Origin: Burkholderiales bacterium
Lineage (GTDB): Bacteria; Pseudomonadota; Gammaproteobacteria; Burkholderiales; Burkholderiaceae
Assembly (NCBI GenBank): GCA_947372535.1
Contig: CANBUA010000064.1
Coordinates: forward strand, 1-18,747
Direction of reading: 5' to 3'
DNA: 18,747 nt
A program made the position numbers and the translations under genes. The notes beneath the pieces were generated by a model, which did not search any database, was not told the DNA's origin, and was given only the letters and a program-made list of their open reading frames with translations. Positions 6,775 through 14,315 of the stretch are shown here, piece by piece; positions within the stretch are counted from its first letter, which is position 1, and each line of letters starts with the position of its first letter.

Positions 6775-6823
6775 GGACACGGGGACTATCCCTGCCATGT
6801 CGCCAAATGACAGGCCCGTGTCC
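6775..6823. repeat. Large nested inverted repeat in a divergent spacer
   Basis: Outer arms GGACACGGG (6775-6783) and CCCGTGTCC (6815-6823) match perfectly over 9 bp. Inside them are CCTGCCAT (6791-6798) and ATGACAGG (6807-6814), which pair over 8 bp with one mismatch around an 8-nt loop. A 7-nt bulge lies on the left side only. It sits about 110 bp upstream of the DJ-1-like gene and 94 bp upstream of the cytochrome gene. It could be an operator for a dimeric regulator or a structured RNA leader. Confidence 0.6.
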
Positions 6824-6852
6824 GCTGTGCCCCTTACGTTGGACGCGCGCCA

Positions 6853-6909
6853 TCCAGATACTCGCGGCAAGCGTTTTTCAATGTGCTTGACGCAAAAGTA
6901 TCTGGAGAG
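6853..6909 (+). promoter_or_regulatory. Leader hairpin covering the cytochrome gene's ribosome binding site
   Basis: Outer arms TCCAGATACT (6853-6862) and AGTATCTGGA (6897-6906) pair perfectly over 10 bp. After a small internal loop, GCG (6864-6866) pairs with CGC (6891-6893), and CAAGC (6868-6872) with GCTTG (6885-6889), around a 12-nt loop. The Shine-Dalgarno GGAGAG (6904-6909) starts inside the right arm, seven bases before the ATG at 6917. If transcribed, the folded form should hinder ribosome access. No known riboswitch class is recognised. Confidence 0.6.
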
Positions 6910-6916
6910 AACAAAG

Positions 6917-9900
6917 ATGCGAACGAACTTTCGCCTGGGGCGTGCCAGTGCGGTGTTGGGCGCCAGCCTGATCGCCTGCGGCGTGCATGCGCAGAGCGTC
7001 CCGCTGCTGCAGCAAGGCTTTGCCGCCGGCCTGGGCACTTTCACTTCCGTGGGCGCCGTGAGCACCGGTGCCGCGGGCGCCGTGCTGGTGGGCTCGACCT
7101 TTGGCGCGGACGGCGCCGTCACGTCCAAGGCCGTCAGCACCCAGGGCTACAAGGCCATCACGGTGGACTTTGACCGCAGCACCAAGGGCATGCTGACCGT
7201 CGATGGCGGGGTGGTCGAGTACGCGGTGAACGGCGGTGCCTTCACCAAGCTCGAAACCACCCGGGTCACGGCCACCGGCCACGCCAAGTTCACGCTGCCG
7301 GCTGCGGCCGAGAACACCAGCGTCGTGGTGCGCTTCCGCGCTCAGGCCCTGATGTCCAGCGAGACCTACACGGTCAACAACGTTGTTGTCAGCGGCACGC
7401 CCGCCAGCAGCCCCGGCACCGCCGGCACCGCGCCGGCCATCGGCGAGTTCGCCACGTTTGAGACCGGCCATGTGCGCCCCATGGCGCTGTCGGCCGACGG
7501 CACCCGCCTGTACGTGGTCAACACGCCCGATGCCCGTGTTGAGGTCTTTGATGTGAGCAGCGGCACCCCGGTGTCCAAGGGGGCCATCCCCGTGGGCCTG
7601 GAGCCCGTGGCGCTGGCCTTCGCGCCCAACGGCCAGCTGTGGGTGGTCAACCACCTGTCCGACAGCATCAGCATCGTCGACGTGAGCGGCGCTGCCAGTG
7701 GCGGTGTCGGCCAGGTGGTCAACACCCTGTGGACGGCCGACGAACCCAGCGACATCGTCTTCGCTGGCGCCAACAACCGATTCGCCTTCGTCACCGCCGC
7801 CCACCGGGGTCAGAACATCAAGTTCGACCCCATGCTGTCCGCCCCCAACACCGGCCGTTCCGACGTCTGGGTGTTCGATGCGGCCAACCCCGGCAGCAGC
7901 GTCGCCGGTGGTGCCCCGGTCACCGTGCTGAACATGTTCGGTGACACGACCCGCGCCCTGGCCCGCAGCGCCGATGGCAGCAAGGTTTACGCCGCTGTCT
8001 TCCATTCGGGCAACCGCACCACCAGCCTGATGGGCGGCCCCCAGTCTCCGCTGGCCAAGGACGGCCCCACGACCGCTGCCGACGGCTCCAAGGCGCCGGC
8101 CACCGGCCTGATCGTCCAGAAGAACGCCAATGGCGACTGGGTGGACGGTGGCGATCCGCGCAACGGCATCGCGCCCAAGGTGTGGAACGCCAACGTCAAG
8201 CTCAACCTGCCTGACTACGACGTCTTCGCCATCGACGCCAACGCCAGCGTCCCCACCGTGGTGGGCAAGACCGCCAGCGTGGGCACGACCCTGTACAACA
8301 TGGCCGTCAACCCGGTCAACGGCAAGGTCTACGTCTCCAACACCGAAGCCCTCAACGTCAACCGCTTTGAAGGCCCGGGCACCAAGGCCAACTCGGTCAA
8401 CGGCCACTTTGTCGAAAGCCGCATCACGGTGATCGACGGCAACACCGTGCTGCCGCGCCACCTCAACAAGCACATCACCAGCTATGGCCAGGGCCTGGGC
8501 ACCGCCGCTGAAAAGGCGGCCGCTGTGGCCATCCCCGTGGAAATGGCCGTGAGCCCGGACGGCAACACGCTGTACCTGGCCGCACTGGGCGCCAACAAGA
8601 TCGCCCGCTACAGCACCAGCGCACTGGAGAACGACAGCTTCACGCCCTCAGCCTCGCAGCAGCTGATCGTCAGCGGCGGCCTGCCTTCCGGCGTGCTGCT
8701 GGATGCGCCGCGTGGCCGCCTGTTCGTGACCACCCGTCAGGACAACGGCGTGTCCGTCGTCAACACCGGCAGCTTCACCGAAGCCGCCCACGTGACGATG
8801 TTCTCGCCCGAGCCGGCCGAAGTGGTCAACGGCCGCAAGTTCCTGTATGACGCGACCTACTCGTCCAGCCGTGGGGATTCTTCGTGCGCTGGCTGCCACA
8901 TCTTCGGTGACATGGACCACCTGGCCTGGGACCTGGGCAACCCGGACGGCACACCCGCCAAGAACAACAACACCTACAGCCGGTTTGTGCCCTTCTTCCT
9001 GCGCACCACGGTCAACTTCCATCCGATGAAGGGGCCGATGACCACGCAGACCTTCCGTGGCATGGCCGGCAACGGTCCGATGCACTGGCGCGGTGACCGC
9101 CAGGGCGTGTCGGCCGGTGCGACGCTGGAAGAGCGCGCCTTCAAGGACTTCCGCGTGGCCTTCCCCGGCCTGCTGGGCCGCGATGCCCAGCCGACTGAAG
9201 AAGAGCTGACGGCGTTCGCGCGCTTCACGCTGAAGATCCTGATGCCGCCCAACCCCAACAAGCCGCTGAACAACGTCTACACGCCTGAGCAGCAAAAGGG
9301 CTTTGACTTCTACATGAAGAACAACGCCGACAACCTGACCACCTGCAACGGCTGTCACGCGTTCGATGCTTCGAAGGGCTTCTACGGCACCGATGGCACC
9401 ATGGCTTTCGAAGGCCTCACCATCTCCGAGAACTTCAAGATCCCGCAACTGCGCAACGCTTACACCAAGGTGGGCATGTTCTCGCGCAACCTGCCCAGGT
9501 TCGACAACACCGGCGATCAGATCCGTGGCTTTGGCTACTCGCTGGATGGCGTGCAGGGCAGCGTGAGCAGCTTCCTGGATGCCGCTGTCTTCCTGCCGGT
9601 GAGCGCGGCCAGCCGTGCCGCGCTGGAAACCTTCGTGATGGCCTACCCGAGCAACTTCGACCCCATCGTGGGCCAGCAGTTGACCGTGACCCCGACCAAC
9701 GCCAGCCAGGCCGACGTGACCGAGCGCCTGAACCTGCTGGTGGACCGCGCTGGCGTGACCAGCCCGCGCCCCGAGTGTGAACTCGTCGCCAAGGGCGTGA
9801 TCGGCGGCACGGCGCGCGGTTGGGTGTATGCGCGGGATGCCGGCAGTTTCGTGTCGGATCGTCGCAATGACCCTGCGGTGACGCTGGCCAGCCTGCTGTC

Positions 9901-10009
9901 CCTGGGCCGCAGCAACAGCGCGCCGCTGACCTTCACCTGCGCCCCTCCGGGCAACGGCACCCGCCTGGGCATCAGCCGCAAGGGTGATGGCTCGCTGGAC
10001 ACCAACTGA
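6917..10009 (+). CDS. Exported YVTN beta-propeller / dihaem cytochrome c fusion protein
   Basis: This is a 1030-residue exported protein. The signal peptide ends either at Val-His-Ala (residue 25) or, as a lipoprotein, at LIA-Cys21. Residues about 27-160 look like a beta-rich domain. From about 175 to 635 there are propeller-type repeats with phrases such as LSADGTRLYVVNT, PNGQLWVVNH, VNGKVYVSNT and SPDGNTLYLAAL. The C-terminal third has two haem c sites, CAGCH (657-661) and CNGCH (810-814), in a layout recalling MauG/dihaem peroxidase-like proteins. Haem attachment implies a periplasmic or surface location. The start at 6917 has GGAGAG seven bases upstream; an in-frame ATG at 6881 lies in the leader hairpin. 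Substrate and partners are unknown. A strong terminator follows, so it is probably a single-gene transcript. Confidence 0.82.
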   Translation: MRTNFRLGRASAVLGASLIACGVHAQSVPLLQQGFAAGLGTFTSVGAVSTGAAGAVLVGSTFGADGAVTSKAVSTQGYKAITVDFDRSTKGMLTVDGGVVEYAVNGGAFTKLETTRVTATGHAKFTLPAAAENTSVVVRFRAQALMSSETYTVNNVVVSGTPASSPGTAGTAPAIGEFATFETGHVRPMALSADGTRLYVVNTPDARVEVFDVSSGTPVSKGAIPVGLEPVALAFAPNGQLWVVNHLSDSISIVDVSGAASGGVGQVVNTLWTADEPSDIVFAGANNRFAFVTAAHRGQNIKFDPMLSAPNTGRSDVWVFDAANPGSSVAGGAPVTVLNMFGDTTRALARSADGSKVYAAVFHSGNRTTSLMGGPQSPLAKDGPTTAADGSKAPATGLIVQKNANGDWVDGGDPRNGIAPKVWNANVKLNLPDYDVFAIDANASVPTVVGKTASVGTTLYNMAVNPVNGKVYVSNTEALNVNRFEGPGTKANSVNGHFVESRITVIDGNTVLPRHLNKHITSYGQGLGTAAEKAAAVAIPVEMAVSPDGNTLYLAALGANKIARYSTSALENDSFTPSASQQLIVSGGLPSGVLLDAPRGRLFVTTRQDNGVSVVNTGSFTEAAHVTMFSPEPAEVVNGRKFLYDATYSSSRGDSSCAGCHIFGDMDHLAWDLGNPDGTPAKNNNTYSRFVPFFLRTTVNFHPMKGPMTTQTFRGMAGNGPMHWRGDRQGVSAGATLEERAFKDFRVAFPGLLGRDAQPTEEELTAFARFTLKILMPPNPNKPLNNVYTPEQQKGFDFYMKNNADNLTTCNGCHAFDASKGFYGTDGTMAFEGLTISENFKIPQLRNAYTKVGMFSRNLPRFDNTGDQIRGFGYSLDGVQGSVSSFLDAAVFLPVSAASRAALETFVMAYPSNFDPIVGQQLTVTPTNASQADVTERLNLLVDRAGVTSPRPECELVAKGVIGGTARGWVYARDAGSFVSDRRNDPAVTLASLLSLGRSNSAPLTFTCAPPGNGTRLGISRKGDGSLDTN

Positions 10010-10044
10010 TCGCCAGAAAAACTCCCTCCACTTGAAGCGTTTTC

Positions 10045-10071
10045 AAGGCCGGCGCAAGCCGGCCTTTTTTT
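10045..10071 (+). terminator. Rho-independent terminator of the cytochrome gene
   Basis: Stem arms AAGGCCGGC (10045-10053) and GCCGGCCTT (10058-10066) close a GCAA tetraloop, followed by an unbroken T-run to 10071. It lies 35 bp after the stop codon. Confidence 0.92.
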
Positions 10072-10100
10072 GTCCGCCGGCGCTGGCGCTGGCGCCCATG

Positions 10101-10121
10101 AAAAAGCCCGCATCAGCGGGC
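10101..10121 (-). terminator. Rho-independent terminator of the AraC-family gene
   Basis: Read on the minus strand, GCCCGC and GCGGGC pair around a 4-nt loop and are followed by five T residues (the A-run at 10101-10105). It lies 25 bp after the AraC-family stop, back to back with the cytochrome terminator. Confidence 0.88.
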
Positions 10122-10146
10122 TGGGGAGGGGGCGGCAGGGTGGCGC

Positions 10147-11217
10147 TCAGGCGGCTGCCCGCTGGTTGAAGGCGTGTTCGCGGAAATGCGTGGGCGTGCA
10201 GCCCGCCCAGCGCCGAAAGGCGCGTGTGAAGTTGGCCGGATCGCTGTAGCCCAGTCGCGCAGCGATGTCCTCCACAGGCTGGCGCGACTCCGCCAACATC
10301 GAGCAAGCTTCGTGATGGCGGCGCTCGTCCAGCACCTGGCGGAAGGTCAGGCCATGCCGGTCCAGGTGACGGGCCAGGGTGCGGGCCGTGATGCCCATGC
10401 GTTGCGCCACTTGCGCCATCGACGGATAGCCTTCGGTGGTCAGGGCCAGGGCATCGGCCACCTGCTGCACAAAGTTGGCCGAATGCTCGGTCAAGCGGGA
10501 GAGTGCGGCATCGCACGCCACGCGGGCCTGCCGCGCCGCTTCCGGGTGGCCCATGGGCAAGCGCGTGGCCAGGTGATCGAGGGGCAACACCAGTTCGTCG
10601 ACCTCGCAGCCATAGTGAACGTGGGGCAGGCGAGCGGCATAGCGTTCAAATGCCGCGTCATAAGGCAGGTTGAAGCGAAGCAAAACGCCTTGGGGCACAT
10701 AGGTCACGCCGCTGGTGAGGTGACGGCCCGCATGGATCCAGGCGGTCATCATGCTTTCGAGCGCAAATCGGCGCAGGGGCCCCAAGGGCAGGCGCTCCGT
10801 GGCGCGAACGCGCAGGTCACGGTCACCGCGGTGCAAGGCCACCTCGAAGTAACGGGCATTGAGCCGCCAGTAGGTGACCGCCAGTTCGACCGCATCGGTC
10901 AGCGAGCCCGCCGTGAGCAGGGCATGGCCCAGCGTGCCCAGCATGGTGGGTGGCAGGTTGAGGCCCAACTCGATGCCCAGGCAGGGGTCGCGGGTGAGCC
11001 TCAAGGCCGTCAGGCACAGGGCGGCAAACTCGGTGCCATACACCTCGCCGTGATCGCGATCAAGCAGCATGGCGGGCAGGCCGGCTTGCTGAAGCAAATC
11101 GGCCTTGGAGATGCCGCGCAGTTCGACGACATGGGCCACCAGGCGGGCCATGCTCAATGGGACGGCAGGCGACAGCAGCCCTCTCAACGGTGGCGTGTTG
11201 CCGCCGGCCGTCATCAC
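10147..11217 (-). CDS. AraC-family transcriptional regulator with arabinose-binding-like N-domain
   Basis: This is a 356-residue regulator when started at 11217. The N-terminal ligand-binding-like domain spans about 20-240, opening with LVAHVVELRGIS and including GTLGHALLTAGSLTDAVELA. The C-terminal AraC HTH pair lies at about 259-350: first helix-turn-helix around AQRMGITARTLARHLDRHG, second ending GYSDPANFTRAFRRWAG. Relatives include OruR-like and virulence or lipid-use regulators. The start is uncertain: ATGs at 11274 and 11379 are in frame, but the added sequence is not domain-like, and only 11217 has a fair Shine-Dalgarno (GCAGGTG). It is downstream of, and co-oriented with, a TetR gene. 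The neighbouring SDR/hydrolase or lipase genes are plausible targets (inference). Confidence 0.85.
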   Translation of the reverse strand: MMTAGGNTPPLRGLLSPAVPLSMARLVAHVVELRGISKADLLQQAGLPAMLLDRDHGEVYGTEFAALCLTALRLTRDPCLGIELGLNLPPTMLGTLGHALLTAGSLTDAVELAVTYWRLNARYFEVALHRGDRDLRVRATERLPLGPLRRFALESMMTAWIHAGRHLTSGVTYVPQGVLLRFNLPYDAAFERYAARLPHVHYGCEVDELVLPLDHLATRLPMGHPEAARQARVACDAALSRLTEHSANFVQQVADALALTTEGYPSMAQVAQRMGITARTLARHLDRHGLTFRQVLDERRHHEACSMLAESRQPVEDIAARLGYSDPANFTRAFRRWAGCTPTHFREHAFNQRAAA

Positions 11218-11464
11218 ACCTGCGGGAGCGGTGGCGGCATAGGGACTTGAAATCGGCGAGCCAGAAGGGAGCATGGAGGGGTTGAACAAGGTTGTGTTGG
11301 CACCGGCAGCCAACTGCAAAGAATCGTAATGCGATCCATTGCTTGCCGCACCTCGGCGAAACGCCAAGTCCGCGGGCATGTCAACCGTGATTAATCGTTC
11401 ATTTGGTGAACAACAGCGAAGGCAATAGACCTGTGGCGCCAATTCGGGTCCGAATGGCCCGTTC

Positions 11465-12169
11465 TCAGGCCGCCTTGGGTGGCAAGGCGTCGTGCAACTG
11501 CCGGGCATAGGCCGAAGCGGCCTTGAACAGCGACAGCAGGTTGTTCAGCACGGTGTCCATCGGTGTCTTGCAGTGTTCGTTCACCCAGTGGGTGGCGAGG
11601 CGCATGTTGGCCCCCACCAGGCCGATGGCCAGCATCTTGAAGTCCAGCCCGGCCTCTTCCAGGCGCGGAAACAGCTGGTGCATGAAGCCGGCGATCAGGT
11701 GGGCGAAATCCTGCGACGCTTTTTCGGCCAGGTCGTTGACCTCGCGGTCGATGCTGAAGGCGTCGACCAGCGCCACGCGGGCGCGCAGCGGGTCTTCGCG
11801 GATGTAGTCCAGAAAGGCGCGCAAGGAGGCCTCGGCCAGCAGATCCGGATCGGGTTGGCAGCTGGCCAGGGCCACGATGGTGCGCCGCATCAGCTCGCGG
11901 TTCACCGACGCATACACCTCGTGGAACAGCGCCTTCATGCTGTCAAAGGATTCGTAGAAGTAGCGCGAAGTCAGCTGCGCCTGCTTGCACACGTCGCGCA
12001 CGGTCGTGTGGTGAAAGCCTTGCTGCGCGAACACCACCAGCGCGGCGTCCACCAGCTTGGCCTTGCGCTGGCGTTGTCGTTCGTCGGAGTCCACCCCACC
12101 GTATCGACGACCTGAGGGCCCCGCAGAGGCGGGGTATTCAGGGTTTACCCGGTTTCTGGAAACGACCAT
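11465..12169 (-). CDS. TetR-family transcriptional regulator (first of two)
   Basis: This is a 234-residue regulator. The HTH lies at about 36-82, with QGFHHTTVRDVCKQAQLTSRYFYESF as consecutive helices and the RYFYESF signature at 69-75. The ligand-binding domain is all-helical and not assignable. A motif RRYGGV (21-26) before the HTH also occurs as RRYAGV in the second TetR at 17504-18151, which supports a start upstream of residue 21. I use the ATG at 12169, though it has no evident Shine-Dalgarno. It is divergent from the SDR/hydrolase operon, so repression of that operon is the simplest model; fatty acyl or ester-derived ligands are possible (inference). Confidence 0.86.
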   Translation of the reverse strand: MVVSRNRVNPEYPASAGPSGRRYGGVDSDERQRQRKAKLVDAALVVFAQQGFHHTTVRDVCKQAQLTSRYFYESFDSMKALFHEVYASVNRELMRRTIVALASCQPDPDLLAEASLRAFLDYIREDPLRARVALVDAFSIDREVNDLAEKASQDFAHLIAGFMHQLFPRLEEAGLDFKMLAIGLVGANMRLATHWVNEHCKTPMDTVLNNLLSLFKAASAYARQLHDALPPKAA

Positions 12170-12338
12170 TGTCAGATACCATTTTGAAATTGATTGTTGT
12201 CAAATCGAGGGCGTTGTGCGCCATGGCGACATCTTGTCCCATGTTGCAGCACCTGCCAATGCGATCGCTCATGAGGTGTCGCAAGGCACCTTCACATGGG
12301 TGGTGTTGTGCCTCGCCTTACCCCTACGGAGACCGTGC
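12170..12338. promoter_or_regulatory. Divergent control region, TetR versus SDR operon
   Basis: The stretch begins AT-rich in an otherwise GC-rich area. TTGTCA occurs at 12169-12174 and again at 12197-12202 (28 bp apart), and on the minus strand the second gives TTGACA, a consensus -35 facing the TetR gene. No convincing matching -10 was found on either strand. Short repeats AGGCAC/GTGCCT lie nearer the SDR gene, and CGGAGA just before its ATG is the ribosome binding site. It probably contains the TetR operator; the exact site is not identifiable by eye. Confidence 0.45.
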
Positions 12339-13181
12339 ATGAAGGATTTCAAGAACAAGGTGGCAGCCATCACCGGCGCAGCTTCCGGCATGGGGCGCAC
12401 CCTGGCCCTGGAACTGGCCCGTCGCGGCTGCCATCTGGCACTGAGCGATGTCAATGAGGTCGGGCTGGCGGAAACGGCCGACCTGGCCGGCAAGCTCGGT
12501 GTGAAAGTGACCACGCAGAAGCTCAATGTGGCCGATCGCGACGCGATGTTCGCCTGGGCCGATCAGGTGGTGCGCGAGCACGGCCGTGTCAACCTGATCT
12601 TCAACAACGCCGGCGTGGCCCTGGGCGCCTTCGTCGAAACCGTCAAGCGCGAGGACTTCGAGTGGATCATGGGCATCAACTTCTGGGGCGTGGTCTGGGG
12701 CACCCAGGCCTTCCTGCCGCACCTGAAGAAGGCCGGTGAGGGCCACATCGTCAACACCTCCAGCCTGTTCGGCTTGCTGTCCGTGCCCACCCAGGGCACC
12801 TACAACTCTTCGAAGTTCGCGGTGCGCGGCTTCACCGAAGCGCTGCGCCAGGAGTTGGACATGGCCAAGTGCGGTGTGAGCGCCACCTGCGTGCACCCGG
12901 GCGGCATCCGCACGAACATCGCCAAGGCGGCCAAGATGGACCACAGCATGGATCAGGCCACGGGCGGCAAGGCCGAAGAGGCCCGCGCCAAGTTCGACAA
13001 GCTGCTGAACTTCACCACCGCCGAAAGCGCAGCCCTGCAGATCCTGGGTGCCGTGTCCGGCAACAAGCGCCGCGTGCTGGTGGGCCTCGACGCCAAGTTC
13101 CTGGACAAGCTGGTGCGCGTGCTGGGTTCCTGGTATCAACCCATCGTCACCCTGTTCGCCAAACATGGCATGCTGGGCTGA
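12339..13181 (+). CDS. Short-chain dehydrogenase/reductase (SDR)
   Basis: This 280-residue classical SDR has all the standard sites. The cofactor motif TGAASGMG is at 12-19, Asp37 at the end of the second strand favours NAD(H), and NNAG is at 89-92. The catalytic set is Ser142 (NTSSLFG), Tyr155 and Lys159 (YNSSK), with Asn114 as the probable fourth member. Residues 190-280 form the substrate-binding region and cannot be assigned to a substrate. The start at 12339 has CGGAGA at 12327-12332. Its stop overlaps the ATG of the hydrolase (TGATG), so the two are translationally coupled. With that partner, oxidation of an alcohol freed by ester cleavage, or a ketone reduction, is plausible (inference). 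Confidence 0.9.
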   Translation: MKDFKNKVAAITGAASGMGRTLALELARRGCHLALSDVNEVGLAETADLAGKLGVKVTTQKLNVADRDAMFAWADQVVREHGRVNLIFNNAGVALGAFVETVKREDFEWIMGINFWGVVWGTQAFLPHLKKAGEGHIVNTSSLFGLLSVPTQGTYNSSKFAVRGFTEALRQELDMAKCGVSATCVHPGGIRTNIAKAAKMDHSMDQATGGKAEEARAKFDKLLNFTTAESAALQILGAVSGNKRRVLVGLDAKFLDKLVRVLGSWYQPIVTLFAKHGMLG

Positions 13182-14224
13182 TGGCCCCGGACACTGAACC
13201 TTCGCCTGCTTCGGAGCCCCTGCCCATGCATCAAGCCGCACGCCAATCCACCGGGCCGCAAACGCAGGCCGCAAATTCGGTGCGTCATGTTGCGCCGTCC
13301 GATGCACTGCTGGAGCGGGTCTCGGCCGGCTTGCTGCGAGAGAGCCTGCGTTACACCGTCAAGCCTTTCCTGGGCGCCCCCTGGCCATTTTGGGTACAAC
13401 GGGCCACCTTGTTGTTGGGTTCGCTGGCCATGCCCCAGGACGGGCGGGCCCAGGTCAGCGCCGACCGCATCGGCCCCATCCCGGTGGAGCGTGTCACGCC
13501 CAAAGCCACCAGGCACACACAGACTGCGCCGCGCCACGCCATCCTGTACCTGCACGGCGGCGCCTTTGTGGCCGGCAGCCCCCGCACTCACCGCAGCATC
13601 ACGCGGCGCCTGTGCGCCCTGACCGGCGCCCAGGTGCTGGTGCCTCATTACCGCCTGGCGCCCGAGCACCCCTTTCCGGCGCAGCTGGAAGACTGTGTGC
13701 GTTGCTACCGCCAGTTGCTGACGGAAGGCTACAGCGCCGATCGCATCGCCATCGCAGGTGATTCGGCTGGCGGCAGCCTGACCCTGATGACGGCCATCGC
13801 GGCCATGCGGGAAGGCCTGCCCGCGCCGGCATCGCTGGTGATGATGTCGCCGGCCTTCACCCTGAAGGCCCCGGAGGGCGACAGCCACCTGGCCCGCCTG
13901 GCGCGCGACCCGATGATCCGACTGAGCTGGGGTGAGGTGGTGGAAGTGGCGCTGAAGGTGCCCCATGACCATCCCTTGGCCGACCCGATGAGCCAGGACC
14001 TGAGCCGGGTGCCGCCCGCCCTGACGCAGGTGGGCGACGACGAGGTCCTCTACGACAACGCCACCTGGTTTCACCAGGCGGCCACCGGTGCCGGCCGCTC
14101 GTCCGAGCTGGAGATCTACGGTCAGCGCTGGCATGTGTTCCAGGTGCATGCCGGCTTGCTGCGCAGCGCCAACGAGGCGCTGGAGCGCCAGGCGGCGTTC
14201 ATGAAGCGCTTCTGGGCGGCATGA
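13181..14224 (+). CDS. Alpha/beta hydrolase, hormone-sensitive-lipase family
   Basis: This 347-residue esterase/lipase-type enzyme has no clear signal peptide. The oxyanion-hole motif is HGGAF (125-129; HGGGF in many relatives). The nucleophile elbow GDSAGG is at 193-198 with Ser195. Asp287 (VGDDEVLYD) and His318 (QRWHVFQ) complete the triad. YRLAPEHPFPA (157-167) is the typical family phrase. Residues 1-95 form a variable cap with a hydrophobic stretch around 68-84. The start at 13181 shares bases with the SDR stop; ATG at 13226 is an alternative. Expected activity is hydrolysis of short- to medium-chain esters in the cytoplasm. Confidence 0.88.
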   Translation: MAPDTEPSPASEPLPMHQAARQSTGPQTQAANSVRHVAPSDALLERVSAGLLRESLRYTVKPFLGAPWPFWVQRATLLLGSLAMPQDGRAQVSADRIGPIPVERVTPKATRHTQTAPRHAILYLHGGAFVAGSPRTHRSITRRLCALTGAQVLVPHYRLAPEHPFPAQLEDCVRCYRQLLTEGYSADRIAIAGDSAGGSLTLMTAIAAMREGLPAPASLVMMSPAFTLKAPEGDSHLARLARDPMIRLSWGEVVEVALKVPHDHPLADPMSQDLSRVPPALTQVGDDEVLYDNATWFHQAATGAGRSSELEIYGQRWHVFQVHAGLLRSANEALERQAAFMKRFWAA

Positions 14225-14244
14225 GCTGAGTCCGATGCACAGAG

Positions 14245-14271
14245 AAAAACCCGGCCATGGCCGGGTTTTTT
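14245..14271. terminator. Bidirectional rho-independent terminator
   Basis: CCCGGC (14250-14255) and GCCGGG (14260-14265) close a CATG loop. Five A residues precede and six T residues follow, so it can work on both strands. It separates the SDR/hydrolase operon from the convergent membrane-anchored protein gene. Confidence 0.9.
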
Positions 14272-14315
14272 CATGGGGGCGGGGTGCGCCTCGGGCCTTG
14301 CGGATCAGGCCGCCA

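Noticed and set aside
6853..6906. Rho-independent terminator
   Set aside because: No T-run follows the stem, and it sits directly before a start codon.
5825..6916. Open frame extending the cytochrome protein by 364 residues upstream
   Set aside because: It lies antisense to the DJ-1-like gene, is His/Gly/Arg-rich without domain character, and the signal peptide with a Shine-Dalgarno marks the true start at 6917.
6878..8473. 531-codon open frame on the minus strand
   Set aside because: It is the complement of the propeller coding region; the Gly/Val/His-rich composition is typical of an antisense shadow in GC-rich DNA.
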